A stretch of DNA of 64,000 nt, taken from Bombyx mori (lineage: Eukaryota; Arthropoda; Insecta; Lepidoptera; Bombycidae). Within the stretch, counting starts at the first letter, position 1. Each line of letters opens with the position of its first letter. The position numbers and the translations under genes were made by a program. The notes under the pieces are model-generated. The model ran no database searches. It saw nothing but the letters and a program-made list of their open reading frames with translations, and had not been told where the DNA came from. The stretch covers positions 1-64,000 of the forward strand of contig NC_085123.1 in assembly GCF_030269925.1 (NCBI RefSeq). The letters run 5' to 3'. This document shows, in pieces, positions 18,795 through 30,385 of the stretch.

Positions 18795-20935
18795 TATTCG
18801 TCGTCCATTGGTGTCGCCGTAGCCGTACCGGGCTGACTCCGCCGTTTCTCTTCGGCGGCGCTGCTCCTCTGTTGCCTTTGTTTCGGGGGCTTGGCGCAAG
18901 CCTTGCCCCCGGAGACGTGCGCTGCAGGCCTACCGGCGCCGGCGCAGATTGTACAATGCGGGGTGAGCGCGCAGCCCGCGGACTTGTGGCCGGTCTGGCC
19001 GCAGCGGTAGCACTCACCACTGCGGTCCACCGACGATGGGCAGCGGGCACTCACGTGGCCCAGTGCGTGGCAGCGGTAGCACTGCAGGCGCCTCGCCTCG
19101 AGGAGTTGCGCGCGAAGGACGCTCCACCCGATCCGCAGCTTGTTGACGGCCAATATTTTTTTGACACCCGCTATGGGGCATCTGACCAAGACCTGGCCAG
19201 TGCCTCCGGGGCCCATTTTTATTTCCCCAACCTTCACAACGTCGGGGGGGCACTCTCCAATCCTGGCGACCTCGGCAACAAGCTCCTCCCGGGATATGGA
19301 TTCGTCGAGGCCGCTCAGTCTGACAGCGGCCGTTATTGTCGGCCTCGAGACGACAATGCTGTCCGAGGGCAAAACCTCCCGTAATTTCTCCGCCAGCAAA
19401 TCAGCTTTTTCGTTCTGGTCGGCGCCGTCTACGACCAATACCTTTGCTCCCGTCACCGCCGAGCGTATCCGCTGGATAGGGATCCCCAGCTCTGCCGTAT
19501 CGATTTTAGCCCTGGCCTCGGCGAGGACTGCCCGATAGGTGACTCCGCGCTCGACGGCCTCCGGCTGCAGCTTGACAATAACTGCCTGCGAGCGGGGTGG
19601 CCGGAGTCTCTTCTTCTTTTCCTTCAGGGGCAGTGGAGCGGGCACGGTGCCGGTCGCCGTCGCCGTCCTCGGCTTGGCGCCTCTTCGGGCTACCGTCGTC
19701 CAGGCTTCCGTCAGAGCAGCTGGGGCGGGGGGGAATGTCCGTGGTTCTGGTTGAGCCGGCTGCTGCCTGCTTTTCGGCGCCTTCTTTTTCTGCGGGCCAC
19801 CACCGTTGGGTGCCGCCGTCGCGACTGCAGCTGTTGGTCCGGGCGTCGGCATTGATTCTGCTGCCGTTGGTGGTGTCGGCGTCTTTTCTTGACCGCGGCT
19901 TCTCCTGTGGTCTGCGGCCAGGGGTGGTCTCATCCTGGGCTCTGGAGGCAGTCGCGCTTCCAGCCCAGAGAGGCGCGCATCCAGCATGGTGCCGACCGCA
20001 CGCATGATGCGCTGGAGGCGCCGCTCCTCCTCGTCGTCGCTCCGTTGGATCGGGGCGGGGGCGGGTACGGGGGCGGGGACGGCTGCCGGCGATCCCACGG
20101 CCTGGGCCAGGCGCGCCATCTCCGACCTCATGTCGGCGATCGCATTCTTGAGGTGCAGGATCTCGGCCTCCTGCCTCCTGCAGAGCTCCTGCAGCCTCTT
20201 CGTCTCACCGTCGGTAGTCCTTGCTGCCATATCTTCCTTGGCCTCCCGAATGGCGGCAGCCATCTCCTTCAGGGCACGTACGTATGTGCCCTTCAGGTTC
20301 CCAGACTTGGCCGCGATTGCTACGGCCAGCTTCGCGGACTCGTCTAGTCGACGTTCGGGGTCGAGTGCTGGTTCCCCCGTGCTGCCCGCGACGGCGTCTT
20401 CCCTCACTCGCAGCTTTCGGACACTCTCGGTGACCTCTCTCTCGGCGCGCAGCGCCAGCTCCTCTCGTTGGGCCTTCACATACGCCTCCTTGGCGGCGGC
20501 GAGGCCAACGTACTGCCCGGTTGTGGGCGGTCTTCCTCTGCCCCTCTTTGACGGGGTCTTGGAGGCGGCTCTTCGGGCTGAGCACGCCGTCTCTTCACCG
20601 GAGCTGCTCTCTGAGCACTCCGTGCTGGAGCCCTTCAGCCTCTTTCTTCGGCTTCCGGTCAACGACGAACGGCTCGAGCTGGCCGTCGCCATGCTATCGT
20701 CCGACAAGACGTTTGCTGCTTCGTTGTCCTTCACGGACCCTCCTCTACGTTCTTTATTTTCTCCGTCCTTCGCGGACACCCTACCACCGTCCTTCACGGA
20801 CCTCTTCGAACAGTTATTGCCCCCCCCAGAAGACGAGGGGCAGCGTGCGGCCGATCGCTCGGCCGCACGGAGGGATTCTCCCCCCGCGGAGCGGGAGGTA
20901 CCCTCCTGGGGTAATTCTTCTTTATAACTGGACAT
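18794..20935 (-). CDS. SART S2 ORF1 (Gag-like RNA-binding protein), intact, 713 aa
   Basis: Starts at ATG 20935 (MSSYKEELPQ) and ends MDDE-TAA at 18794. The N-terminal third is Ser/Glu/Arg-rich, followed by a long predicted helical or coiled-coil stretch (near 150-280) and a Pro/Ala-rich linker. Three zinc knuckles end the protein near 617-690: CYRCHALGHVSARC, CYRCGQTGHKSAGC and one starting CTIC. ORF1 proteins of SART1 localise to the nucleus and bring the RNA to telomeres. The length agrees with the known SART1 ORF1. It is co-transcribed with ORF2 through a TAATG overlap. Confidence 0.93.
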   Translation of the reverse strand: MSSYKEELPQEGTSRSAGGESLRAAERSAARCPSSSGGGNNCSKRSVKDGGRVSAKDGENKERRGGSVKDNEAANVLSDDSMATASSSRSSLTGSRRKRLKGSSTECSESSSGEETACSARRAASKTPSKRGRGRPPTTGQYVGLAAAKEAYVKAQREELALRAEREVTESVRKLRVREDAVAGSTGEPALDPERRLDESAKLAVAIAAKSGNLKGTYVRALKEMAAAIREAKEDMAARTTDGETKRLQELCRRQEAEILHLKNAIADMRSEMARLAQAVGSPAAVPAPVPAPAPIQRSDDEEERRLQRIMRAVGTMLDARLSGLEARLPPEPRMRPPLAADHRRSRGQEKTPTPPTAAESMPTPGPTAAVATAAPNGGGPQKKKAPKSRQQPAQPEPRTFPPAPAALTEAWTTVARRGAKPRTATATGTVPAPLPLKEKKKRLRPPRSQAVIVKLQPEAVERGVTYRAVLAEARAKIDTAELGIPIQRIRSAVTGAKVLVVDGADQNEKADLLAEKLREVLPSDSIVVSRPTITAAVRLSGLDESISREELVAEVARIGECPPDVVKVGEIKMGPGGTGQVLVRCPIAGVKKILAVNKLRIGWSVLRAQLLEARRLQCYRCHALGHVSARCPSSVDRSGECYRCGQTGHKSAGCALTPHCTICAGAGRPAAHVSGGKACAKPPKQRQQRSSAAEEKRRSQPGTATATPMDDE

Positions 20936-21808
20936 TTTTTCATTATGTTATTTCCTGTTTTTATTAGCCAGGGGTACGGTCCCCTGGGACGCCCTCGCGA
21001 CTGGTCTCCCACCAGCCATGCATCCCATCGCCGGGCGCCAGAGCTTAAGATTGGGGTATTTTTTATAGAGGTTTACGTCCTCGCGGCCCCGTACCTCGCG
21101 GCAGCGGCCCCCGTCCCCCACACGGTGAGGATTACGGGTTGGCCGGCAGTCCATCGAGTGCAACGAGCAGCACGACGGACCACCGCCCTACGCTCGAGTG
21201 AGCACCAATCCACGAAGCCACGCCGGTATACCGGTACCCCCCTCTGGAGGGCGTTCCCCTGTAGCTGTGCAGCCGGGGACATGGCGACCAGCGGCCGGAA
21301 GAAGCGCAAACAACGCCGGCTCGCTTTCTCAACGACGAAGGCAGACCAAGAGCGGCCCGCCACCTCCGATGGGTCACGCCGAAAATAGTTCGGACGTGGC
21401 CCCAAAACAAAAAGATGAAAAAAGAAAAAGTAAAACCAATAAGACAAATAAAACAAAAGAAGGCAAAACAAACAGAAAATAAAACAAAATAACATAAAGG
21501 GGAAGATAACACGAAGGGGGAAAATGGGAACGAGGAGGCCCGGGCATCCCCAGAAGAAACACCCTTCAGCCAGTGAAGGGCGTGGAGAGCCCGGAACCCC
21601 CCGTGCTGGTTTTGGTCCGCGTCGCTCAATCTCCCCCGCCGTGACACGACGAGAAAGAAGGAGCGATACCCCTGGGAGTGTGACTGCTCCCAGAAGCCCG
21701 TTATCCGCCACCTACGGACGCGCCCGGTGGAAGTCCAGCAAAACTCCCCCACAGACGGAGCCCCCGGCCACGCTGAGTGCGCGCCGGGGGGCCCGCCCAG
21801 GTCCCGGG
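20936..21808 (-). other. S2 5' UTR
   Basis: An 873-bp leader between the telomere repeat and the ORF1 start. The upstream half is GC-rich. Near 21405-21510 it contains a purine-rich stretch on the + strand (pyrimidine-rich in the element sense). Open frames here are hydrophobic artefacts of that pyrimidine tract. In this clade the promoter lies in the 5' UTR; no specific motif can be asserted. Confidence 0.7.
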
Positions 21809-21902
21809 AACCTAACCTAACCTAACCTAACCTAACCTAACCTAACCTAACCTAACCTAACCTAACCTAACCTAACCTAACCTAACCTAACCTAACCTAA
21901 CC
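21809..21902. repeat. Telomere repeat, about 19 units
   Basis: A perfect AACCT run between the 5' end of S2 and the poly(T) of S3. Confidence 0.98.
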
Positions 21903-22578
21903 TTTTTTTTTTTTTTTTTTTTTTTTTTTGGTATCGATGGGGAATCCCAGTCTTTACGGATACCCGGCCGACGGGGGTCGGACCGGGTTATGTCGGACTC
22001 CGCGCCTCCGGTGGAACAAAGAGGAAGAAGTCGCGAACCGAGGTCCGCGCCCTCGACCAATTAGTCCACGGAGACTACGCCTTGAGAAAGGCGCGCTGGG
22101 CTAAGTTCAGCTCGCGCCGAACCCGCCCAGCTTAACGACTACCGACTAAAACCCAACGAGCTCCTTCCTTTCCGGCATAGGGGGAACCCACGATACCGCA
22201 GGGAAACGCGCCCCGCAGGCCCCCACACCGGCTCCCAGCCTGACGAACGGCGGGATCAACGTCGGCCATTGCTGACCGCAACTTCTTCGTGAGGTAGGCA
22301 CCGGAGCCACAGCGCCCTATACCCTCACCACCACAACTGGACTATCGTGTCGAGCATCAGGCGCCCCCGCGCCCGACGCCCGACGGTCCCTACGGGAGCT
22401 GAGCGGGGGCCCTTCGCCCGCGCCGCCCACCCCGTCTCTTTCGCCTGAGTGCAACTGAGTTTGGGTCGCACTCTCTGTCTCGCTCCTCCGTTTCGCGGAG
22501 CGTCATGACCAGGTCCGCATAGTCGGCCATCGCTCTCCAGCAACGCTCGTCCTCGACCATGCGGGACACTACGACCGG
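21903..22578 (-). mobile_element. S3: severely 5'-truncated SART1-like copy (3' 649 bp)
   Basis: A 27-nt poly(A) tail (poly(T) 21903-21929) is followed by sequence nearly identical to S2 15095-15779, covering the 3' UTR and the last about 62 codons of ORF2. The upstream end is cut at 22578 by telomere repeat. It lacks the 39-nt insert seen in the S2 3' UTR, so it shows the uninserted state. No functional frame remains. Confidence 0.95.
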
Positions 22579-22742
22579 AACCTAACCTAACCTAACCTAA
22601 CCTAACCTAACCTAACCTAACCTAACCTAACCTAACCTAACCTAACCTAACCTAACCTAACCTAACCTAACCTAACCTAACCTAACCTAACCTAACCTAA
22701 CCTAACCTAACCTAACCTAACCTAACCTAACCTAACCTAACC
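22579..22742. repeat. Telomere repeat, about 33 units
   Basis: A perfect AACCT run between the 5'-truncated end of S3 and the 5'-truncated end of T3. Confidence 0.98.
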
Positions 22743-25699
22743 ACCTTTGGAAAAGGACGGTCGTAAGCTCAAAGCTATAGAGTCGGTAGCACTGCTCGCT
22801 GAAACCTTCTATCCTGAGGATACGGAGGCCAGTGACAACGACGAACACCGCTTAGTAAGAGCAAGAGCAGAGAGACCCATTGTAGCAACCCATGGTGACG
22901 TATGGGATCCCCCTTTCACCTTGGCCGAGCTGCAAACAGCTACCCGATCCTTTAATCCCAAAAAAGCCCCTGGCGCCGATGGATTTACAGCGGACATCTG
23001 TCGACACGTAGTCGAACATGATCCCACCCTGTTCCTCAGTCTGCTGAACAAATGTCTGCTGCTGCACCATTTTCCTGCAGCCTGGAAAGAGGCAATTGTG
23101 GTAGTGCTCCGCAAGCCGGGGAAAAGTACTTATACCCACCCAAAATCGTACAGACCTATAGGCCTATTACCAGTTCTAGGTAAAATCTTAGAAAAAATGT
23201 TAGTCACACGATTAAAACATCACCTGCTGCCAAGGATGAGCCTCCGACAGTATGGGTTTATGCCCCAAAGGAGCACCGAAGACTCCCTCTATACCCTCAT
23301 ACAGCACATTCGACATAAGCTGAACGAGAAAAAGATTGTAGCACTAGTGTCTTTGGATATAGAGGGAGCCTTCGATAGCGCTTGGTGGCCGAAAATTAAA
23401 ACACGACTGGCGGAGGAGAAATGCCCCTTAAATCTAAGAGGCCTCCTTAATAGCTACATGTGTGACAGGAAGGTCAGGGTAAGGTATTGCGGAGAAGAGC
23501 ACGAGAGAGCGACGGGGATGGGATGCGTGCAGGGATCCATCGGTGGCCCAATTCTCTGGAACCTGCTTCTCGATCCACTCCTGAAGCATCTGGAGGGCAG
23601 AGGGGATTATGTGCAAGCTTTCGCAGACGACGTAGTTTTGGTTTTTGATGGTGAAACAGGCTTAGAGATTGAAGGACGCGCAAATGCTGCACTCGAGCGT
23701 GTCGGTGCGTGGGGTGTCGCAAACAAATTGATCTTCGCACCACATAAAACGCATTCATTGATCATAACGCGTAAGTTGAAATATGACGCCCCGCGCCTTA
23801 GCATGGGCGGGATCGGCATCAGCGCGTCCCGAGAAATAAAACTATTGGGGGTCATCATTGATGACAAGCTTACTTTTAATGCACACGTAGCCGGAGTATG
23901 CAAAAGAGCAACCGGGGTATATCACCAACTGTCTCGCGCTGCCAAAATTAACTGGGGCCTCCACACAGAGGTAATCAAAATCATCTACACCGCGGTAATA
24001 GAACCTATAATCTTGTACGCCGCCAGCGTATGGGCACCGGCTGTAAGCAAGCTAGGGATACAGAAATCCCTCAACACTGTCCAACGAGGATTCGCGCAAA
24101 AACTGTGCAAGGCATATCGTACCGTCTCCCTGAACTCAGCTTTGGCGTTGGCTGGGATACTGCCTCTCGATCTTCGCATCCGCGAAGCAGCTTCATTGTA
24201 TGAAGCAAAGAGAGGGGTAGCGCAGCCGATGCTTCGGGGCAGGGAGGTGGAACGAATGATCTCGGCATTGACATCTCCGCACCCTGCCGAACGCATGGAG
24301 CTGGAGATACAATGCCTGGTGGACCAGGAACAGGTAGACTTAAACAGCGATTTTGATTTACGCATCTACACCGACGGCAGTAAGATTGACGGTAGGGTCG
24401 GGGCTGCGCTATCCTTATGGGAAGGCGCGGCAGAGACCAAGGCCCTCAAGCTTACATTGTCGCCGGTTTGTACCGTCTACCAAGCGGAGCTTCTAGCTCT
24501 ATGTAGAGCAACACATGAGGCTGCTGAGCACAGGGCAAAAAGTGTTGGAATTTATTCTGACTCTTTGTCGGCGCTTCAAACAACAGCAAATTGGAACGCC
24601 CTCCACCCCCTGGCTGTCGAAGCACGAGAGAACTTGCGGAAGGCTTTGCTTCGGAGCAAACGTATAAGTTTGTTCTGGATCAAGGCCCACGCAGGATTAG
24701 AGGGAAATGAACGCGCCGACAAACTCGCCAAAGAATCCGCGTTGAGATCAAAAAGAAGACCTGACTATGACCTGTGCCCAATTTCCTTCGTCAAGCGGAG
24801 CATAAGGATGGAATCGCTTGACGAATGGAACCACAGGTACAGAGGAGGTGAAACAGCCGGAGTAACAAAAATCTTCTTCCCTGATGCGCTGACGGCGTAC
24901 AGGGTTATCAAGAAGATAAATATTGATGGGGTGACGACGCAAATGCTCACAGGGCATGGTGGCTTCTCTGAGTACTTGCATCGTTTCAAGTGCAGAGAGA
25001 ATCCATCATGCATCTGTGAGCCCGGAAAACCAGAATCAGTACCCCACCTTCTCCTAGAATGCCCGGTGTATGCCCGGGAACGCTTAGAGCTGGAAATTAG
25101 GCTAGGTAAAGAAATCTCGTTACAAAATATGTGTTATATAATGGAAGACAGGGATAGAGACATATTCCTAGATTATGGTAGGCAAATCTGTAGAAAAACA
25201 ATAAATAGAAATAAGTAGAAAACCTGACTATGACGGCCAAATATATTAAGTATATTATGACTACATAGTATTAAGACTAACAAACTAGGGGTATAATAGA
25301 TTTGTAAGTAAATAATGTAGTAAAATAAAAATTGTAACATGTAAATTGTAGGAAAGATTTAAATATTCGTATGTAAGCAATAAAAAGTAAGAACATAGAT
25401 AGTAAGAAAGTACAATGTAAGAAATTAGAAGTGTAATTGTGTTAGCTTGTATAGAAAGTAGTGCTCGTTGGTAGTAAAAAATAAAGTAGCCCCACCTGTA
25501 GATCATAGAAAAGAAGGATGAAGTAAAAGTATTAAGAGTGAAGTGTTGAAGTGTGAATGAAGAATTGGAATGAAAGAATGAAGGTATAAAAGGTCTCTGC
25601 CGTGGTCTGTGACCACTATGACGGAGGGTATAGTAGAAAAGCAGGTCCAACACCCTGTGAAGGCGGGTGCCTGTTTTATTATAAAAAAAAAAAAAAAAA
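22743..25699 (+). mobile_element. T3: 5'-truncated TRAS element
   Basis: It begins inside ORF2, at the region just before the RT domain. It runs through a 3' UTR (25219-25682) to a 17-nt poly(A) tail (25683-25699) joined to CCTAA. The 3' UTR holds a perfect hairpin GTGGTC/GACCAC (25602-25616). The 3' UTR is unlike those of T1, T4 and T5, so it is a different TRAS subfamily. Confidence 0.92.
22747..25218 (+). CDS. TRAS T3 ORF2, partial: reverse transcriptase and RNase H, 823 residues
   Basis: The open frame enters from the truncation point; the TTG at 22747 is not a real start. The endonuclease domain is absent. The RT (VSLDIEGAFDSAWW, GCVQGSIGGP, FADDVVLVFDGE), RNase H (YTDGSK, YQAELLALCRA, YSDSLSALQT, GNERADKLAKE) and C-terminal Cys/His motif (from CRENPSCIC) are intact and uninterrupted to TAG. 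It aligns with T1 ORF2 from about residue 397 onward. Lacking an endonuclease and promoter, the copy should be inactive despite its clean frame. Confidence 0.93.
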   Translation: MEKDGRKLKAIESVALLAETFYPEDTEASDNDEHRLVRARAERPIVATHGDVWDPPFTLAELQTATRSFNPKKAPGADGFTADICRHVVEHDPTLFLSLLNKCLLLHHFPAAWKEAIVVVLRKPGKSTYTHPKSYRPIGLLPVLGKILEKMLVTRLKHHLLPRMSLRQYGFMPQRSTEDSLYTLIQHIRHKLNEKKIVALVSLDIEGAFDSAWWPKIKTRLAEEKCPLNLRGLLNSYMCDRKVRVRYCGEEHERATGMGCVQGSIGGPILWNLLLDPLLKHLEGRGDYVQAFADDVVLVFDGETGLEIEGRANAALERVGAWGVANKLIFAPHKTHSLIITRKLKYDAPRLSMGGIGISASREIKLLGVIIDDKLTFNAHVAGVCKRATGVYHQLSRAAKINWGLHTEVIKIIYTAVIEPIILYAASVWAPAVSKLGIQKSLNTVQRGFAQKLCKAYRTVSLNSALALAGILPLDLRIREAASLYEAKRGVAQPMLRGREVERMISALTSPHPAERMELEIQCLVDQEQVDLNSDFDLRIYTDGSKIDGRVGAALSLWEGAAETKALKLTLSPVCTVYQAELLALCRATHEAAEHRAKSVGIYSDSLSALQTTANWNALHPLAVEARENLRKALLRSKRISLFWIKAHAGLEGNERADKLAKESALRSKRRPDYDLCPISFVKRSIRMESLDEWNHRYRGGETAGVTKIFFPDALTAYRVIKKINIDGVTTQMLTGHGGFSEYLHRFKCRENPSCICEPGKPESVPHLLLECPVYARERLELEIRLGKEISLQNMCYIMEDRDRDIFLDYGRQICRKTINRNK

Positions 25700-25811
25700 C
25701 CTAACCTAACCTAACCTAACCTAACCTAACCTAACCTAACCTAACCTAACCTAACCTAACCTAACCTAACCTAACCTAACCTAACCTAACCTAACCTAAC
25801 CTAACCTAACC
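25700..25811. repeat. Telomere repeat, about 22 units
   Basis: A perfect AACCT run between T3 and T4. Confidence 0.98.
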
Positions 25812-26033
25812 CACAGTAAACGCTTCTGCAAAGAGCCCACAGACCTGTGTAGCCATTGTGGAGGACCCCACCTGAGAACCGAGTGTGCAGATTGGCTCGC
25901 AGATATACCACCCACATGTAAAAATTGTACTAGAGACAAACTAGACCAAGTTTGCCATAATGCCTTTAGTTATAATTGCCCAACCCGACAAAAACGGGAT
26001 GAGCTGGCACGTTTGACCATAGCCTATTGCTAA
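25812..26033 (+). CDS. TRAS T4 ORF1, C-terminal 73 residues
   Basis: The frame is open from the truncation point to TAA (26031-26033). It keeps the end of the first zinc knuckle (SKRFC), a second (CSHCGGPHLRTEC) and a third beginning CKNC, and ends LTIAYC as in T1 (SIAYC) and T5 (TVAYC). The start is lost by 5' truncation. The last 11 nt overlap ORF2 in the +1 frame. Confidence 0.85.
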   Translation, partial: HSKRFCKEPTDLCSHCGGPHLRTECADWLADIPPTCKNCTRDKLDQVCHNAFSYNCPTRQKRDELARLTIAYC

Positions 26034-29000
26034 GGGCACGCTCAGGTACGAACAGCAGACAACAAAATACCTCCCTATAAATATAGCCCAGATTAACTTA
26101 CAGCGCAAAAAACTAGCAACTGACGAATTAATGATTGAGGCGAACAGGGAGAAAATTGACATTGCTATGATCCAGGAACCCTATGTCGGTGGAGGAAGCT
26201 TTATGAGGGACTACAGAGGTGTAAAAATATACCAAAGAAATGGGACGGACGAGGGAACGGTAAAAACAGCAATAGCCGTATTTAATAAAGACCTCGAGGT
26301 AAATATGATTCCACACTTTACCACAAACAACATCTCGATGGTAAGAGTCAAAATAGCTTCATGGGAAATGTATGTCGTAGCATTCTACTTCGAGCCTGAC
26401 CAGCCAATCGACCCCTACCTAGAAAAATTAAGAGAAATAAAAACAGAATTGGGCACAAAGAAAATAATTATGGGGGGAGATATTAATGCCAAAAGCACCT
26501 GGTGGGGAGGGTTAAAGGAAGATAGTAGAGGAAGATCTGTGTCAGGAGCTATAGAAGAAATGAGAATGCAAATCCTAAATACCGGGGATACTCCGACTTT
26601 CTACACAATCAGAGGAAGCAAGATTTATAAAAGCTTCGTAGATATCACTCTCTGCTCAGAGAATATTTACGACCTTGTTGAGGACTGGGAAGTGAAGGAC
26701 TTCATCAGCTCGGATCATGGTGTGATTACAATGAAGATTAAACTTCAAAGACAAAGAGCGAAAGACATAGTGAGAACGACTAGATTATACAACACGAAGA
26801 AAGCGGACTGGGAAAAATTTCACAAAAAGTTGACTGAAACAAAAAAAGATTACAACATACAATTAGATAAAGTTCAACAAATTAAAACTAGAAATTAATT
26901 GGAAAAGTTTATAGAGACATATACTAAAGCAATAACCGATACATGTAAAAAAGTAATACCAATGAAGAAGAAAAAAGAAAAAGTTAACTTACCATGGTGG
27001 TCCGATGAACTCCGGAGATTGAAGAAAGACGTGATCACGAAGAAACGAAGAATCCGATGCGCAGCCCCAATCCGGAGGGAGAGTGTGATAAAAGAGTATC
27101 TAGAAGCAAAAGAAAAATATGAGAATGAAGTAAAAACTGCACAAGTAGAAAGCTGGAAGAACTTCTGCAATAAACAGGACACAGAAGGAGTATGGGAAGG
27201 AATATATAGGGTCATTAGGAAAACATCGAGACAACCGGAGGATATGCCATTGATCAAGGACGGGAAATGCCTAGAACCGGAAGAATCGGCACAACTGCTG
27301 GCTAATACCTTTTATCCAAACGATACCGAAGAAGGGGAGAACTCATACCATCGCAAAGTAAGGAGTATGGCCAAACAGATAAACGAGGACCATGATGAGC
27401 ATGACCCGTCGTTTACATGGGACGAGCTACAAGCCTCGATGAAGAGTTTCAACCCTAAAAAAGCTCCAGGTGCGGACGGCTTCACAGCGGACATTTGTGA
27501 GCAGATAATGTCAGAAGATCCAAATCTGCTTCTAGCTACAATGAACAAATGTCTTGAGCTGGGTTGCTTTCCAACAATTTGGAAGGAAGCCACTGTAGTT
27601 GTGCTGAGGAAACCCGGGAAAACAGATTATACAAACCCCAAGGCATATAGACCGATAGGCCTTCTACCGGTACTCGGGAAAGTATTGGAGAAAATGACAT
27701 TTAATAGAATTAAATGGCATATCCTTCCAAAATTAAGTAAAAGGCAATATGGGTTTATGCCCCAGAGATGTACGGAGGATGCCCTTTACGATTTGGTGAG
27801 CCATATTAGAAAGAAGTTGAAGGAAAAGAAACTCATTACTATGGTCTCACTGGACATTGAAGGGGCCTTCGACTCGGCATGGTGGCCTGCCATCAGACTC
27901 AGATTAGCCGAAGAAAATTGCCCGATAAATTTGCGGAAGGTCCTGGATAGCTATCTGGAAGACAGAAGAGTCGGAGTTAGATATGCTGGTCAAGAATATA
28001 AAAAGAAAACTGAGATAGGATGTGTGCAGGGATCAATCGGCGGACCCCTGCTATGGAATTTGCTGTTGGACCCCCTGCTGAAGAAATTGGAGAACGAGGG
28101 TGTCTATTGCCAGGCGTTCGCCGATGACGTCGTGCTTGTATTTGATGGCGAGACAGGGTTGGGCATAGAGAGGACAGCAAACAGAGTGCTGTCTTCTGTT
28201 GAAAAATGGGGAAAAAACAACAAATTGAAGTTTGCACCCCACAAGACCAAAGCCATGCTCATTACTAAGAAACTAAAATTTGACGCACCAAAACTTAACA
28301 TGGGAGGTACAACAATACAAATGAGCGATGAAATAAAAATTTTAGGTTTGATCATAGACAAAAAGCTAACATTCAACAACCATGTAAAGACAGCAACAAA
28401 CAAAGCCATACAGATCTACAAACAGGTTGCCAGGGCGGCGAGAGTAAGCTGGGGGCTCCACCCCGATGTAATCCGTGTGATTTACACCGCGGTGGTGGAG
28501 CCCATTATCTTGTATGCGGCAAGTGCCTGGGCACCGGCTGCAGAGAGGGTATCGGTTCGCAAGAGTCTTGGCGTAGTACAGAGGGGATTCGTTCAAAAAC
28601 TTTGCCGAGCATACCGTACAGTCTCCCTCAACGCGGGGCTCTTGTTGACAGGACTGCTGCCACTGGACCTTAGGGTAAAAGAAGCAGCAACCCTGTACAT
28701 GGCCAGAAAGGGTTACCCCACAGCCATAATTGGCGATTGGGAAATAGAAAGGATGGAGCCTGTCACTGTGATGGAACACCCTGCCGAGAGACTAATCATC
28801 AAATATGAGAACCTGGAAAACGACGAGCAAACTAAGATTGCAATAGACAAATGCAACGTCCAGTTCTACACAGATGGAAGTAAAATTGACGGATTCGTCG
28901 GCGCTGCATATACTAAATGGATAGAGGGAAAAGAACAAAAACACAAAAAGCTGAAGCTGATGTCCTGCTGCACAGTTTTTCAGGCCGAGCTATTCGCGAT

Positions 29001-30132
29001 AAATAGCGCCACTGAGGAGATCCTAAGATGTTCTGAGGACTCTTTTGGAATCTTCAGTGATTCGAGATCTTCGCTAGATATACTCAAAAATGGGAACAGC
29101 ACACACCCTTTAGTCACAAAAATCACTAAAAACATAAACAACATTAAACTCCAGAAAAAGCAGATTACTCTACACTGGATAAAAGCTCACAACGGACTTG
29201 AAGGAAATGAAAGAGCCGATCAACTGGCAAAAGAAGCAGCGAAAAAGAAAGCAAAGCCTGAATACGATAAGTGCCCTATAGCATTCGTGAAAAGACGGAT
29301 TCGTGAAGAATCCATCGACGAATGGAGCGAAAGATATGAGGCAGGCACAACAGCAGGGACTACAAAACTATTTTTCCCTAATGCAGCAGCTGCAAAGAAA
29401 ATAATAGACACAATTAAACCGACAGGTGTTATGACACAGATTCTGACTGGACACGGTGGCTTCTCCGAGTACCTGGCCAGGTTCAGGTGCAAGGAGAGCC
29501 CAGCGTGTCCTTGTGACGGTGGTACGCCGGAGACGATCCCACACATATTAACGGAGTGCCCAATATCCGGGCCTGAGAGATTCAATATAGAACAATTAAT
29601 AGGCGTAACAATTAAAACAGAAAATTTCCAGAAGCTAATATCCCAAAAAGAAACACAAGAGCAGTTTCTAGAATACTGTATAAAAGTTTGTAAAAAAGTA
29701 ATAGTAAGAAACAAATAGAAATAAGAATAAAAATAATAATTGTAAACTAGCTATTAAGTAATAAAGTTAAAGCTTATCCTAAGAGTAACATAAATTAGAA
29801 TTAAGATAGATAAAGATATTGCATTGGCAGTAATTAATGAATAAATAAAGTAGACACTAGCATAATAACTAGAAAAATAAGATGTAAATAAAATGTATGT
29901 GAAATAGTAATAATGAGTACTTGGTACTCGCCCACAAAAATAAAGGGCATTGAAAAAATTATTTAGGATAAGCAAGATAGTGTAGAAGCATAGGATATAA
30001 CCCCAACACGTCCTAATTCCACATAAAAGGTTTATATATTATATTTTATTCCATTAGGTGAATAAGTAAAACGTGTATAAACAGAGCATAGGGCAAAAAC
30101 GAACCCTGAGAATAGTATAGTCAGGGGACGAG

Positions 30133-30199
<67 letters not shown>
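25813..30199 (+). mobile_element. T4: 5'-truncated TRAS element, ORF2 with one nonsense codon
   Basis: It starts within ORF1 at the first zinc knuckle. It includes the ORF1 end (to 26033), ORF2 (26023-29718), a 3' UTR (29719-30135) and a 64-nt poly(A) tail (30136-30199). A terminal hairpin CCCTGA/TCAGGG lies at 30104-30126. The junction reads poly(A)-TAACCT, slightly different from the poly(A)-CCTAA of the other TRAS copies. It is more A-rich than T1, T3 and T5 and forms its own subfamily. Confidence 0.92.
26023..29718 (+). pseudogene. TRAS T4 ORF2 with a single in-frame TAA at 26896-26898
   Basis: One continuous frame apart from the TAA between the endonuclease and RT regions. Endonuclease motifs (INLQRK, IQEPY, GGDINAKSTWWG, SSDHG) lie before the stop. 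RT (SLDIEGAFDSAWW, GCVQGSIGGP, FADD), RNase H (YTDGSK, FQAELFA, FSDSRSSL, GNERADQLAKE) and the Cys/His motif (from CKESPACPC) lie after it. As in T1 there is no ATG before the catalytic Asn; the first is at 26131. With a single substitution-type lesion the copy is young, but it cannot make a full-length enzyme. Confidence 0.9.
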
Positions 30200-30201
<2 letters not shown>

Positions 30202-30375
30202 ACCTAACCTAACCTAACCTAACCTAACCTAACCTAACCTAACCTAACCTAACCTAACCTAACCTAACCTAACCTAACCTAACCTAACCTAACCTAACCT
30301 AACCTAACCTAACCTAACCTAACCTAACCTAACCTAACCTAACCTAACCTAACCTAACCTAACCTAACCTAACCT
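30200..30375. repeat. Telomere repeat, about 35 units
   Basis: A perfect AACCT run between T4 and the variant CCTAGCCTGGACC (30373-30385) that precedes T5. Confidence 0.98.
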
Positions 30376-30385
30376 AGCCTGGACC

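Noticed and set aside
19986..20927. Long + strand open frame (313 aa) and many similar ones across 10-22 kb
   Set aside because: They lie opposite the GC-rich SART ORFs, lack any domain and have Ser/Arg/Pro-rich composition typical of antisense shadows.
21132..21752. Hydrophobic - strand open frames in the S2 5' UTR that look like membrane proteins
   Set aside because: They translate a pyrimidine-rich tract of an untranslated leader; composition (Phe/Leu/Ser/Cys) follows from the tract.
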